64,000 nucleotides of DNA from NCBI GenBank assembly GCA_030430365.1, contig JAUIFP010000006.1, forward strand, positions 1 through 64,000, in the 5' to 3' direction. The notes below the pieces were generated by a model. It had not been told where the DNA came from and did no database searches. It worked only from the letters and a program-made list of their open reading frames with translations. The DNA comes from Alphaproteobacteria bacterium. GTDB taxonomy: Bacteria; Pseudomonadota; Alphaproteobacteria; Sphingomonadales; Sphingomonadaceae. This document shows, one piece after another, positions 8,954-17,526 of the stretch; the stretch's first letter is position 1, and each line of letters starts with the position of its first letter. Both the position numbers and the translations under genes were made by a program.

Positions 8954-9523
8954 ATGGCCACACCCTCCTCAACCCATCGCCAAAAAAGGGCATTTCGACC
9001 GCTAAACCCCTCGATTCTCGAGGAATTGGCGCTTGCCTATGTCGCGCGCTTCGCCATCAGCGAGGCAAAACTTCGGAGCTATCTTCGGCGGAAATTGCGT
9101 GAACGTGGCTGGGAAAGCGATGAGGAGCCGCCGGTTGAGGAACTGGTCGAACGCTACGTTTCGCTCGGCTATGTCGATGACAAGTCCTTCGCCCGTGCCA
9201 AGGCGGCGGGCCTCCAGAGGCGCGGATATGGCCCGCGCCGCGTGGAACAGGCGCTTGGCGCAGCAGGCATCGAGCCCGACATTCGCGATGAACTACGCAT
9301 GGGGGAGGCTGCCGCACGCAAAGCCGCGTTGGCGATGGTGCGCAAGCGCGGCTTCGGACCGTTCGGAATGGATTGCCCGGATCGCAAGCAACGTGAAAAG
9401 CAGATTGCGGCCTTGCTGCGCGCTGGCCATTCGCTCGACACTGCGCGACAACTGGTGGATGCAGCCACCGAAGAAGAGGCCGAGGATTGGGCGGCCGAGA
9501 TTGAGGATGAATCCGCAGAATGA
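8954..9523 (+). CDS. recX: RecX-family regulatory protein
   Basis: 189 aa from ATG; a GTG seven codons upstream (8933) is an alternative start behind a GGGGCGG stretch. RecX binds RecA filaments and restrains recombination. The three-helix repeats are visible: SEAKLRSYLRRKLRERGW, VSLGYVDDKSFARAKA, and RKRGFGPF / KQIAALLRAGHSLDTARQLV. RecA is not in the window. A GAATATGGCCAAATATGGCC direct repeat straddles the two possible starts. The stop overlaps the start of the DUF192 gene (ATGA). Confidence 0.85.
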   Translation: MATPSSTHRQKRAFRPLNPSILEELALAYVARFAISEAKLRSYLRRKLRERGWESDEEPPVEELVERYVSLGYVDDKSFARAKAAGLQRRGYGPRRVEQALGAAGIEPDIRDELRMGEAAARKAALAMVRKRGFGPFGMDCPDRKQREKQIAALLRAGHSLDTARQLVDAATEEEAEDWAAEIEDESAE

Positions 9524-10011
9524 CGTTGTTTCGGCCATTGGTATTGCTTGCAGCATTGGCTGCCTGCTCCCCTCAGACGGCTCAGGCGATTCCGTCCGAG
9601 ACGCGTGCAGTAAGCGCGCAGGACGATCGCCACCCGGTCTCCGGCCTGGAGGTCATTCCGCTGCGCGTCACGCAGGATGGGGAGGTTCATCGTTTCAAGG
9701 TTGAAGTCGCGGCGAACCGGGAAGAGCAGGCCCGCGGCCTGATGTTCCGCAGAGAACTTGGGCCGGACGAAGGCATGATCTTTCCGCTTTCTCCGCCGCG
9801 GCTTGCCAGTTTCTGGATGAAGAACACGGTGATCCCGCTGGACATCATCTTCATCGGCAAGGATCACCGGATCATCAATATCGCGGCGAATGCAACGCCT
9901 TACACGCTCGATCCGCGTCAGTCGGAAGGCTTGGCGCTTGCAGTGCTGGAATTGCCGGGCGGACGCGCCGCAGAACTGGGCATCGGCCCGGGGGCATTGG
10001 TGCAGTGGTAA
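9520..10011 (+). CDS. DUF192 family exported protein
   Basis: 163 aa. The N-terminus is a signal sequence with a possible lipobox (LLAALAAC, Cys about 16). The mature part contains the DUF192 core: ANREEQARGLMFRRELGPDEGMIFP, then SFWMKNTVIPLDIIFIGKD and the closing ALAVLELPGG. The family is widespread with no proven function. Its ATG overlaps the recX stop (ATGA). Confidence 0.87.
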   Translation: MTLFRPLVLLAALAACSPQTAQAIPSETRAVSAQDDRHPVSGLEVIPLRVTQDGEVHRFKVEVAANREEQARGLMFRRELGPDEGMIFPLSPPRLASFWMKNTVIPLDIIFIGKDHRIINIAANATPYTLDPRQSEGLALAVLELPGGRAAELGIGPGALVQW

Positions 10012-10083
10012 TTGCCGTCTTCGAAGGCCCAAAAGCAGGCTTTGTCTTGCGCTTTTCCTCAGCTTGTGGCTAACGCGGCGTCC

Positions 10084-10482
10084 ATGGGAATCTTCGGAAA
10101 GATATTCACCTGGTGGGATGGCGCGACCATCGGCACGTCGCTCTGGTCGGCTCGCAATGGCGAACATGTGGGCACTGACGCGCAGGGCAATCGCTATTAC
10201 CGTTCCAAGAAGCCGGGCCCGAACGGACGCGAACGCCGCTGGGTCATCTATGACGGAGCGAATGATGCGAGCCGCGTCCCCGCCGAATGGCACGGCTGGC
10301 TGCATGGCAGTTTCGATGGCGTGCCTGAAAGTTTCCTGCCGCCTCCGCGGATCTGGGAAGTGGACTATTCGCCAAACGCCACCGGCACGCCGGCAGCCTA
10401 TCGCCCGCAGGGCGCATTGGAACGCGGCGGAAAGCGTGCGCGGGCCACGGGCGATTACGAAGCCTGGACGCCGGATTCCTGA
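10084..10482 (+). CDS. NDUFA12-family NADH:ubiquinone oxidoreductase accessory subunit
   Basis: 132 aa from ATG ([11 protein letters not shown]). The open frame starts earlier but the upstream part shows no family match. It is the alphaproteobacterial homologue of mitochondrial complex I subunit B17.2/NDUFA12, with the typical [29 protein letters not shown] and [23 protein letters not shown]. It is a supernumerary complex I subunit made apart from the nuo operon. The set NDUFA12, DUF2155 and aat is a conserved alphaproteobacterial neighbourhood. Confidence 0.93.
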   Translation: [132 protein letters not shown]

Positions 10483-10484
10483 AC

Positions 10485-11024
10485 GTGATGCGCTCCGGGC
10501 CCCGTTCCGGGACGCTGCTGGCCCTCTTATCGCTGGCAGCCCTATCGCTGGCAGGCTGTTCCGACAGGCCCGATTTCGAGGAAACCGAAGATACCGAATT
10601 GCCGGAGGACCTGGCGAGTTTCGAAGCGCCGCAATCCGATGGTGACTCAGAATTGGGAACGCCGCGCGAAGAGCGCGTGGCGACCATCGGCGTCCTGAAC
10701 AAGCGCAATAATCTGACCCAGGATATCGAGATTAAGCCGGGGGAATCGCGCCGCGTGGGCGATGTGATCGTCAGGCTGGCGACTTGCGAAAGAACCGCGC
10801 CGTGGGAATCGCCGCCGGAAACCGGTGCCTTCGTTCAGGTGCTGATCGCGCAGCGCAGCTCGCCGAGCGCCGATCCGCAATGGCAGCGCGTTTTTTCCGG
10901 CTGGCTGTTCAAGAATTCGCCATCGCTCAACGTGGTCGAACACCCGGTCTATGACGTTTGGGTGAAGGATTGCGCAATGAGCTTCCCGGGCGAGGAAGCG
11001 CCGTCGCCATCCGCATCGGATTGA
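10485..11024 (+). CDS. DUF2155 family lipoprotein
   Basis: 179 aa, starting GTG-ATG (an ATG start at 10488 is equally possible). The signal sequence ends in a lipobox LAGC (Cys about 25). The DUF2155 domain has ATIGVLNKRN, ETRPGESRRVGDV-type strands, LATCERTAPWESPPETGAF and GWLFKNSPSLNVVEHPVYDVWV. Two conserved cysteines (TCER, KDCAM) are present. The family sits in the alphaproteobacterial envelope with unknown role. The last 76 bp overlap, tail to tail, the end of aat on the other strand. Confidence 0.88.
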   Translation: MMRSGPRSGTLLALLSLAALSLAGCSDRPDFEETEDTELPEDLASFEAPQSDGDSELGTPREERVATIGVLNKRNNLTQDIEIKPGESRRVGDVIVRLATCERTAPWESPPETGAFVQVLIAQRSSPSADPQWQRVFSGWLFKNSPSLNVVEHPVYDVWVKDCAMSFPGEEAPSPSASD

Positions 11025-11695
11025 AGCGCCCGGTGGCCCAGAGGGACGAGATCGCCCCTGGCTTCCCCTGTATATTCATCTGAATTGTCTCCCGAGGCCG
11101 GCAGCGGGGCCCGCGCTTCGGTCAACCTTTCGAGATATTCGCTTTGGCTGATTTCGATCGCCCCAAGGGAGGCGAGGTGGCTGGTCATGAACTGGCAATC
11201 GAGCAATGTGCAGCCTGCCCGCTTCATGCTGGCGACCAGCCAGGCCAGTGCCACTTTCGAGGCATCGCGTGAGCGGCTGAACATGCTCTCGCCGCAAAAG
11301 ACGCGGCCGAACCCCACGCCGTAAAGCCCGCCGGCGAGTTCTCCGTCTTCCCAGCATTCGATCGAGTGCGCGTAACCGGCCAGGTGAAGCGCGTTGTAGC
11401 TTGCCGTGATTCGCTCACTGATCCAACTTTCCGGGTGATCCGGCCGCGGGGCGGCGCAGGCATCCATCACTTGCGCGAATGCCTCGTTGCAGGTGACCTG
11501 GTATTTGTCTCTGCGCAGCAGCTTCGCCAGAGAGCGCGAGCAATGGAAGTCTTCCAGCGGGATGATCGCCCGCTTGCGCGGCTCGACCCAGAAGACTTCC
11601 GGATCGTCCCGCCGGTCTGCCATGGGGAAGATTCCGCTGCGATAGGCGAGCAGGAGAGTTTCTACCGGAATGAGCTGTGTGGCGGGCGCGTGCAC
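10949..11695 (-). CDS. aat: Leucyl/phenylalanyl-tRNA--protein transferase
   Basis: 248 aa. It adds Leu or Phe to proteins with N-terminal Arg or Lys, marking them for ClpAP (N-degron pathway). The family signatures are visible: YRSGIFPMAD near residue 18, FWVEPRKRAIIP, SWISERITASYNALHLAGYAHSIE, GGLYGVGFGRVFCGESMFS, and LLDCQFMTSHLASLGA. Compared with the family it has a C-terminal tail of about 45 residues, which is what overlaps the DUF2155 gene. Confidence 0.94.
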   Translation of the reverse strand: MHAPATQLIPVETLLLAYRSGIFPMADRRDDPEVFWVEPRKRAIIPLEDFHCSRSLAKLLRRDKYQVTCNEAFAQVMDACAAPRPDHPESWISERITASYNALHLAGYAHSIECWEDGELAGGLYGVGFGRVFCGESMFSRSRDASKVALAWLVASMKRAGCTLLDCQFMTSHLASLGAIEISQSEYLERLTEARAPLPASGDNSDEYTGEARGDLVPLGHRALQSDADGDGASSPGKLIAQSFTQTS

Positions 11696-11816
11696 GCAGC
11701 GATTGTAACAGCTCCTGCCGCCTAGCGGAAATGGCTTTAGCGTTATGACGCCCTACGGTGTCGACTTACGGACCTTGCCATGCCCCGCCAGTCGCATTAG
11801 AGGCCCATCGGCCTGC

Positions 11817-11892
11817 AGGAGTGTAGCTCAGTTGGTAGAGCATCGGTCTCCAAAACCGAGTGCCGGGGGTTCGAATCCCTCCACTCCTGCCA
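11817..11892 (+). tRNA. tRNA-Trp (CCA)
   Basis: Full cloverleaf: acceptor AGGAGTG pairs with CACTCCT, D-loop AGCTCAGTTGGTAGAG, anticodon loop CTCCAAA with CCA at 11850-11852, T-loop TTCGAAT, and encoded 3' CCA. tRNA-Trp upstream of secE is a common bacterial arrangement; here a small ORF and a symporter lie between them. Confidence 0.97.
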
Positions 11893-12056
11893 GGGCTCCC
11901 ATTTTCGAAGAATTCTTGTTTCGCCGCGATTGGCGCTTTCGAGCCGTTCTTTCGCTCGAATTTGGAAATGCCGGCTCGGCTCACCGCAAATCCGGGAACG
12001 TTGGCCGTGGGCCGTGCATTAGCCGCGATATAGCGTCTTCGATGAAAGGAGCACCG

Positions 12057-12206
12057 ATGGCTAACCTCACATTCCATTCGAGCCGCCCAGACCACTGGAC
12101 AATGCCGCGTCCCCATAGCGATGCGAGCTTGCGCCATATGATGCACGGCCCCGTTCAGCCGATGGAAGAACCGGGCTTTTTCCGGAAGCTTTTCCGCCTC
12201 CGGTGA
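12057..12206 (+). CDS. Small hypothetical protein, 49 aa
   Basis: 49 aa, too short for much inference. The ATG is preceded by a strong ribosome site (GAAAGGAG, 6-nt spacing). The product is His/Pro/Arg-rich, ends in a basic FFRKLFRLR tail and has no membrane segment. I do not recognise a family. The gene sits 165 bp behind tRNA-Trp and converges on the symporter gene. The good ribosome site is the main reason to call it real. Confidence 0.5.
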   Translation: MANLTFHSSRPDHWTMPRPHSDASLRHMMHGPVQPMEEPGFFRKLFRLR

Positions 12207-12245
12207 GGCCGTGCGGCGGGGCAGTCCGCCAAGCTGTTCGGGCAA

Positions 12246-13760
12246 TCAATACTCGTCGGGTTCTTCCGGCGATTCATGGCCGAAATCCTGCCCCGCGGTT
12301 TTGTCGCCTTTCGCCAGCTTGAACACGACACCGGACAGCAAGGCCAGCGCCAGCAGGTTGGGCAGGGCCATGGCCGCATTGGCGATGTCACCCAGGCGCC
12401 AGACCAGCTGCAATGGCTGACTGGCCCCGATGAAGATCGCAACGCACCAGACAATTCGCCAGATGAGGTGGAGCCGCAATTCGCCTTTCCGGGTGGATCC
12501 GGGAATCCGGCTGTAAATGAAGGTGATGGCCCGTTCGCCATAATACGACCAGGTGAGCAGGGTGGTGAAGACAAACAGAATCAATGCCACGCTGGCGATC
12601 AGGGTGCCGATCGGGATCGTCCCGACATTGACCGGGAAAGCCGCGGCAAAGGCCCCGGACGTCATGGCAAATCCGCTGAGATCGCTTTGCCAGGCATGCA
12701 GCACTGCGGTGCCATCGGCGGCAAAGTCACCCTCGACGGTCAAAATGACCAATGCGGTCATCGTGCAGATCACGATCGTGTCGATGAATGTCCCCATCAT
12801 CGCCATCTGACCCTGCTGCCTGGGATCGTTCGTCTGCGCCACGGCATGGGCGATGGGGGTGGAGCCTTGCCCGGCCTCGTTGGAAAAGAGCCCGCGCGCA
12901 ACGCCTGCGCGTATCGCGATAATGATGGCGGCGCCCAGAAAACCTCCGGAAGCGGCCTGGGGATTGAAGGCGCCGTGGAAGATGCGGCCGAAGGTTTCGG
13001 GTATGTCCTGAATGTCCAGCAGGATCGCGACAATCGCCATCGCGATATAGGCTGCGGCCATGAAGGGAACGATTTTCTCCGCAACGTTCCCGATCGATTT
13101 GATGCCGCCGATGATCACGACGAACACTGCGATCGCGACGATCAGCCCGCCGACCCATTCGTCCAGCCCGAACAGCTCGTTCAAACCGTCCGCCACGGCG
13201 TTGGACTGGATCGCATTGCCGGTGACCAGCGATGAAAACAGTGTGCCGACGCAGAAGAGAATGGCCAGCCAAGTCCATTTCGGCCCCAGGCCGATCATGA
13301 TGTAGCTCATCGGGCCGCCGCGATAGACCCCGTCCGAAGTGCGTTCGCGATAGCGGATCGCCAGGGAGCCTTCCCCGAAGGCCAGTGCCATTCCGATCAG
13401 CGCCGTCACCCACATCCAGAAAACCGCGCCGGGGCCGCCCAGCGCGATTGCAGTGGCGACACCGGCCAGATTGCCGGTACCGACCTGGCCCGAAAGCGCG
13501 GTAGAAAGTGCGGCAAAGGGCGATATCTCGCCAGAACCGCTCCCCTTGCGGCTCTTGAACAGCCCGGCAAAGGCAGTGCCGAGTTTCAGGATCGGGAAGA
13601 AGCGCAGCCCGATCATGAAATAAAGCCCGACGCCGAACAGGACGATCACCATCGGCGGCAATGGCAGGACTTCGGCGCCGTTCCACGTCCCCCCCCAGAT
13701 GAAATCGGAGACATTGGTGACGTGATCGAGTAATGTCGCGCCCTGATCCTGTGCTGCCAC
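12246..13760 (-). CDS. Alanine/glycine:cation symporter family protein (AGCS)
   Basis: 504 aa from a GTG with GAAGGGA upstream. It is a polytopic inner-membrane carrier with about 10-11 helices that imports small amino acids with Na+ or H+. AGCS hallmarks: GTGNLAGVATAIALGGPGAVFWMW near residue 95-118, PMSYIMIGLGPKW, RAGVARGLFSNEAGQGSTPIAHA near 285-305, and a late AITFIYSRIPGST. Length is usual for the family. Monocistronic, between tRNA-Trp and secE. Confidence 0.92.
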   Translation of the reverse strand: MAAQDQGATLLDHVTNVSDFIWGGTWNGAEVLPLPPMVIVLFGVGLYFMIGLRFFPILKLGTAFAGLFKSRKGSGSGEISPFAALSTALSGQVGTGNLAGVATAIALGGPGAVFWMWVTALIGMALAFGEGSLAIRYRERTSDGVYRGGPMSYIMIGLGPKWTWLAILFCVGTLFSSLVTGNAIQSNAVADGLNELFGLDEWVGGLIVAIAVFVVIIGGIKSIGNVAEKIVPFMAAAYIAMAIVAILLDIQDIPETFGRIFHGAFNPQAASGGFLGAAIIIAIRAGVARGLFSNEAGQGSTPIAHAVAQTNDPRQQGQMAMMGTFIDTIVICTMTALVILTVEGDFAADGTAVLHAWQSDLSGFAMTSGAFAAAFPVNVGTIPIGTLIASVALILFVFTTLLTWSYYGERAITFIYSRIPGSTRKGELRLHLIWRIVWCVAIFIGASQPLQLVWRLGDIANAAMALPNLLALALLSGVVFKLAKGDKTAGQDFGHESPEEPDEY

Positions 13761-14004
13761 TAGCGGATTCCCTTCTTCGCTGCGGAAAGCGCAGGCTATC
13801 TGCGCGAAGCGATCATCACCAGCCCCCTTTTTCCGCTCTCCCCAGCCACTTGCTTTTCGGGCAAGGCATAGCTAAATCGCTTTCGCCTTCCGACATTCGG
13901 AGAATCGCAGCCCCTCCCGGTCATATGGACCGGGGCGGCGATGATCCAATGGCTCAAGGCGCATCAGGAATTTTGCCGAAGGCACGGCGGAAACGAGAGA
14001 GACA

Positions 14005-14199
14005 ATGGCCAAGACGAATCCGGGCGAATTTATCCGTCAGGTGCGCGCCGAAGCATCCAAGGTCGTGTGGCCGACGCGGCAGGAAACCGTGACCACGGCG
14101 ATCTTCGTTGCGATCATGATGCTCATTCTCTCGCTGTTCTTCCTCGGCATTGACTCGCTGTTCGGTGCCGTCGTGCGCTGGCTGCTTTCCCTCGCCTGA
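14005..14199 (+). CDS. secE: Preprotein translocase subunit SecE
   Basis: 64 aa, the short single-TM form typical of most bacteria. N-terminal amphipathic segment FIRQVRAEASKVVWPTRQET, then one membrane helix (about 34-60). It clamps SecY in the inner-membrane SecYEG channel. GAGAGAC precedes the ATG. First gene of secE-nusG-rplK-rplA, with 27 bp to nusG. Confidence 0.96.
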   Translation: MAKTNPGEFIRQVRAEASKVVWPTRQETVTTAIFVAIMMLILSLFFLGIDSLFGAVVRWLLSLA

Positions 14200-14226
14200 G
14201 GCGATTAATACGGATATTTCAAAAAC

Positions 14227-14763
14227 ATGGCCCGCTGGTACATCATTCACGCCTATTCCGGTTTCGAGAACAAGGTCCGCGATTCGATCATCTCGGAAGC
14301 GGAGCGCATGAGCCTTTCCGAAGCGGTCGAGCAGGTCGAGGTTCCCGCTGAGACCGTGACCGAAGTCAAACGCGGCAAGAAGGTCCAGGTCGAACGCAAG
14401 ACGATGCCTGGCTACGTTCTGGCGAAGCTCAAGATGAATGACGATGTCTACCATCTGATCAAGAACACGCCGAAGGTTACCGGCTTTCTTGGCCCGAATG
14501 GCAAGCCGCAACCGATTTCCGAGCGTGAAGCTGCGCGGTATTTCGGTGCGCGCGACGAAGCCGCCGCCATGCCCAAGCGCGAAATCCACGTCGATTACGA
14601 GATCGGCGATCAGGTCAAGGTGCTGGACGGCCCATTCGCCAGCTTCAACGGCGTTGTCGAAGAGCTTGATTTCGATAAGAACAAGGTCAAGGTTTCGGTT
14701 TCGATCTTCGGCCGTGCGACCCCGGTCGAACTCGATTTCGAACAGGTCGAACTGGCCAAATAA
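14227..14763 (+). CDS. nusG: Transcription termination/antitermination factor NusG
   Basis: 178 aa. NGN domain ([16 protein letters not shown], then MPGYVLAKL and VTGFLG) followed by a KOW domain ([22 protein letters not shown]). It binds RNA polymerase and links it to Rho or to ribosomal S10. The length and gene order secE-nusG-rplK are standard. The gap to rplK (193 bp) is long and contains a possible leader ORF. Confidence 0.97.
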   Translation: MARWYIIHAYSGFENKVRDSIISEAERMSLSEAVEQVEVPAETVTEVKRGKKVQVERKTMPGYVLAKLKMNDDVYHLIKNTPKVTGFLGPNGKPQPISEREAARYFGARDEAAAMPKREIHVDYEIGDQVKVLDGPFASFNGVVEELDFDKNKVKVSVSIFGRATPVELDFEQVELAK

Positions 14764-14819
14764 CTGCACGTCGCCGCGCGCTTCTTCGCGCTGCGGATGC
14801 CGGTTGATTTTTGGAGGGA

Positions 14820-14906
14820 ATGCGACTATCCGCGCGCCTTCCCAAGCGAAAGCCACGGGAAATATTGCGGGAGGCCTTCTTTGTGGAGGTCGCTTGGACC
14901 GCTTAA
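14820..14906 (+). CDS. Possible 28-aa leader ORF between nusG and rplK
   Basis: An ATG directly behind GGAGGGA opens a 28-codon frame ([20 protein letters not shown]...), basic at the start and ending TAA 50 bp before rplK. The Shine-Dalgarno spacing is only 1-2 nt, which is tighter than usual. An inverted repeat CCAAGCG / CGCTTGG brackets most of it. It may be a leader peptide or simply part of the rplKA leader RNA. Low confidence. Confidence 0.25.
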   Translation: MRLSARLPKRKPREILREAFFVEVAWTA

Positions 14907-14956
14907 CATGAAGGCGCAGCCTATGGCCCGCCTGATAGTGTGAAAGGAGGCCAGCA

Positions 14957-15388
14957 ATGGCCAAGAAGATTGAAGGCTATATCAAGCTGCAAGTGCCCGC
15001 GGGCACGGCAAACCCGTCTCCGCCGATTGGCCCGGCTCTGGGCCAGCGCGGCGTGAACATCATGGAGTTCTGCAAGGCGTTCAATGCCGCTACGCAGGAA
15101 CTCGAAAAGAACATGCCGATCCCGACGATCATCACCGTTTATGCGGACCGGTCGTTCACTTTCATCACCAAGACGCCGCCGGCCAGCTTCCTGCTGAAGA
15201 AGGCCGCAAAGTTGAAATCGGGTTCGAAAGAGCCGGGCAAGGTTTCTGCCGGAACGATCAAGCGTTCGCAGGTTTCCGAAATCGCCGAGATGAAAATGGC
15301 CGATCTCAACGCAAACGATATCGACCAGGCAACCAAGATCATCGAAGGCTCCGCGCGTTCGATGGGCCTCGACGTGGTGGAGGGCTAA
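14957..15388 (+). CDS. rplK: 50S ribosomal protein L11
   Basis: 143 aa. Canonical L11 with the N-terminal [31 protein letters not shown] and C-terminal RNA-binding domain (GSSARSMGL-type end, here [14 protein letters not shown]). It sits at the GTPase-associated centre of the large subunit. AAAGGAGG precedes the ATG. Only 3 bp separate it from rplA. Confidence 0.98.
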   Translation: MAKKIEGYIKLQVPAGTANPSPPIGPALGQRGVNIMEFCKAFNAATQELEKNMPIPTIITVYADRSFTFITKTPPASFLLKKAAKLKSGSKEPGKVSAGTIKRSQVSEIAEMKMADLNANDIDQATKIIEGSARSMGLDVVEG

Positions 15389-15391
15389 GAC

Positions 15392-16090
15392 ATGGGCAAG
15401 CTTTCGAAAAAGCAGAAGATGCTGGCTGAGAAGTTCGACGCCGAAAAGCTGTACGGCGTAAATGAAGCGCTTCAGGCGCTGCGCGACGTTTCCAGCAAGA
15501 AGTTCGACGAGACTGTCGAGGTCGCGATGAATCTCGGCGTCGATCCGCGCCATGCGGACCAGATGGTTCGCGGCATGGTCTCGCTGCCTTCGGGCACCGG
15601 CAAGGACATGAAGGTCGCCGTTTTCGCGAAGGACGCGAAGGCGCAGGAAGCTCTGGATGCGGGTGCCGACAAGGTCGGTGCCGATGACCTGATGGAAGAC
15701 ATGCAGGCCGGCAATCTGGATTATGACCGCGTCATCGCGACCCCGGACATGATGGGCGTGGTCGGCCGTCTCGGTAAGGTTCTGGGCCCCAAGGGTCTGA
15801 TGCCCAACCCGAAGCTCGGCACGGTGACGATGGACGTCGCCCAGGCAGTCAAGGATGCCAAGGGCGGCCAGGTCGAATTCCGCGTGGAAAAGGCCGGCAT
15901 CATTCATTCCGGCATTGGCAAGCTCTCCTTCTCGGATGAGCAGCTCAAAGCGAATTTCGATGCGCTGGTCGATGCGATCGTCAAGGCCAAGCCGTCGGGC
16001 GCCAAGGGCAAATATCTGAAGAAGCTTGCGCTGACTTCGACTATGGGGCCGGGCCTCAAGATCGATACGGCGGAAGTCGAAGGGGCCTAA
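15392..16090 (+). CDS. rplA: 50S ribosomal protein L1
   Basis: 232 aa. L1 stalk protein with typical [42 protein letters not shown] and [10 protein letters not shown] motifs. In many bacteria L1 also represses its own rplKA mRNA. It is followed within 30 bp by a strong intrinsic terminator, so rplJL, if present, are not directly continuous; the next gene runs the other way. Confidence 0.98.
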   Translation: MGKLSKKQKMLAEKFDAEKLYGVNEALQALRDVSSKKFDETVEVAMNLGVDPRHADQMVRGMVSLPSGTGKDMKVAVFAKDAKAQEALDAGADKVGADDLMEDMQAGNLDYDRVIATPDMMGVVGRLGKVLGPKGLMPNPKLGTVTMDVAQAVKDAKGGQVEFRVEKAGIIHSGIGKLSFSDEQLKANFDALVDAIVKAKPSGAKGKYLKKLALTSTMGPGLKIDTAEVEGA

Positions 16091-16118
16091 GCCCTTTTCA
16101 GAAAATTGGGATCACCAA

Positions 16119-16150
16119 GGGGCCGGGGGAGCGATCCTCCGGCCTTTCTT
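16119..16150 (+). terminator. Intrinsic terminator after rplA
   Basis: A 10-bp stem GGCCGGGGGA / TCCTCCGGCC (one G-U) with a GCGA loop is followed by TTTCTTGT. It lies 30 bp behind the rplA stop and before the convergent lipoprotein gene. Confidence 0.85.
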
Positions 16151-16155
16151 GTGTT

Positions 16156-16719
16156 TCAGCCCAGATTGGCCGGCGTATAGCATTCGATCACCAGGCTGAT
16201 CGGCTGGCCGTCGGGCCGCCGCAGCACCGCCCGGTGCGAAAGGATCGTGTCGGCCGGGCACTGGGCTGCCGCTCCGCGCTGGCTGGCGAGACGGTGCCGT
16301 GTGAAGCCAAGAGATGAGACTGCACGTCCGAACGGCGTGTCTGTCGTCTCCAGGGTGGTGTTCATCTGCGAAGTCAGACGATCGGGCACATACCAATTAT
16401 GCGCGTCGGATAGGACGACGCTCCCGCAGGCGAGGCGCACATGGCGATATCCGAGCCTGGTTTCCGCGCCGACTTCCAGCCGCTCGCGCACGCCGCTGTC
16501 GTCCGCTGCGGGTTCACCCGGTTCCGCGTGGATGGCAACAATCCGGGCGGGTTCGGCGATGCCCCGCGCGGCGCACCATTCTTCAAGTGCGCGCGTGGCG
16601 CTGTCTTGCTGCGCCAATGCGGCCTCGAATGTTTCGAGAGTTACAGATTGTGGCGGCGTTATGCTCGCTGCGCAGGCAGCCAGCAGCAGGCAGGCTGGCA
16701 GCGATTTGGGGAATCTCAT
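16156..16719 (-). CDS. Lipoprotein, possibly chorismate-lyase-fold
   Basis: 187 aa from the ATG that overlaps the upstream cinA-like stop (ATGA); the longer open frame is ignored. The N-terminus is a lipoprotein signal (SLPACLLLAAC). The rest has the order of elements of a UbiC/HutC-like fold: a hydrophobic strand of VLSDAHNWYVPDRL, a DTPFGRAVSSLGFTR-type turn, and a terminal strand SHRAVLRRPDGQPISLVIECY. That resemblance is by eye and tentative, and an exported location would be odd for chorismate lyase. It may be a substrate-binding relative. Confidence 0.5.
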   Translation of the reverse strand: MRFPKSLPACLLLAACAASITPPQSVTLETFEAALAQQDSATRALEEWCAARGIAEPARIVAIHAEPGEPAADDSGVRERLEVGAETRLGYRHVRLACGSVVLSDAHNWYVPDRLTSQMNTTLETTDTPFGRAVSSLGFTRHRLASQRGAAAQCPADTILSHRAVLRRPDGQPISLVIECYTPANLG

Positions 16720-17477
16720 ATCCCGCCGGGGGTGAAATCGCGGCCCAATTCTCCAAGGCCTTCGCATAAAGTGTCGACACAGCTCTTGAGCAGGCCTGCA
16801 TCGGTGGACCGGACGACGAAGTTGGCGCCGGTTTTTCCTTCGCGGAAAAAGGGATAACTGCCGATCTGGCAGCCATCATGGGCCTTTTCGACTTCGCGCA
16901 GCAGGTCGGCCACTTCGCTTTCCGGCACCCAGCAGCCAACCGTTTCGGAGAGCAGGGGGGATCCGCCTTCCAGCTGGCCGGTCAAAGCATCCAGCATCTG
17001 CGCGCAGATATGCGGCACGCCAGCAAGGAGATAGACATTGCCGGTCTTGATCCCGGGGGCGGCGGACATCCGGTTGGGGATGAGCTCCCCGCCTTCGGGC
17101 ACGCGCGCCATTCTCAGCCGCGCATCGTTCAATCCGCCGCGGCTGGCATAATATTCTTCCAGCACGGCCCGGGCATCGGGATGAATGGAAACGCCCACAC
17201 CCAGTGCCGCCGCCACGGCATCCACCGTGATATCGTCATGCGTGGGGCCGATCCCGCCGGTCGTGAAGAGATAATCGTTGCGCGCGCGCAAGGCGTTCAC
17301 AGCCTCTACAATCGCTTCGAGGACATCGGGCACCACGCGCACCTCGGCAAGGCGGATGCCCTGCACCTGCAACCAGCTTGCGAGCTGGGCGATGTTCTTG
17401 TCATGCGTCCGGCCCGAGAGAATCTCGTCGCCGATCACCACCAGTCCTGCAGTCCAGATCTTGTCGCTCGATGCCAT
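16716..17477 (-). CDS. CinA N-terminal / MoaB-Mog domain protein (competence/damage-inducible A family)
   Basis: 253 aa, with only the molybdopterin-binding-like domain and no C-terminal nicotinamide-nucleotide amidase domain. Motifs: VIGDEILSGRTHDKN near residue 18, TTGGIGPTHDDIT near 75, and PGIKTGNVYLLAGVPHIC near 145. Members of this short class are annotated as molybdopterin-binding or CinA-like, with a proposed role in nucleotide pyrophosphate hydrolysis. First of a two-gene minus-strand unit with the lipoprotein. Confidence 0.85.
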   Translation of the reverse strand: MASSDKIWTAGLVVIGDEILSGRTHDKNIAQLASWLQVQGIRLAEVRVVPDVLEAIVEAVNALRARNDYLFTTGGIGPTHDDITVDAVAAALGVGVSIHPDARAVLEEYYASRGGLNDARLRMARVPEGGELIPNRMSAAPGIKTGNVYLLAGVPHICAQMLDALTGQLEGGSPLLSETVGCWVPESEVADLLREVEKAHDGCQIGSYPFFREGKTGANFVVRSTDAGLLKSCVDTLCEGLGELGRDFTPGGI

Positions 17478-17526
17478 GATCAGATCGTTAGGCGAATTCG
17501 CTGCGTCCGGCTACCGCCTGCATTGC

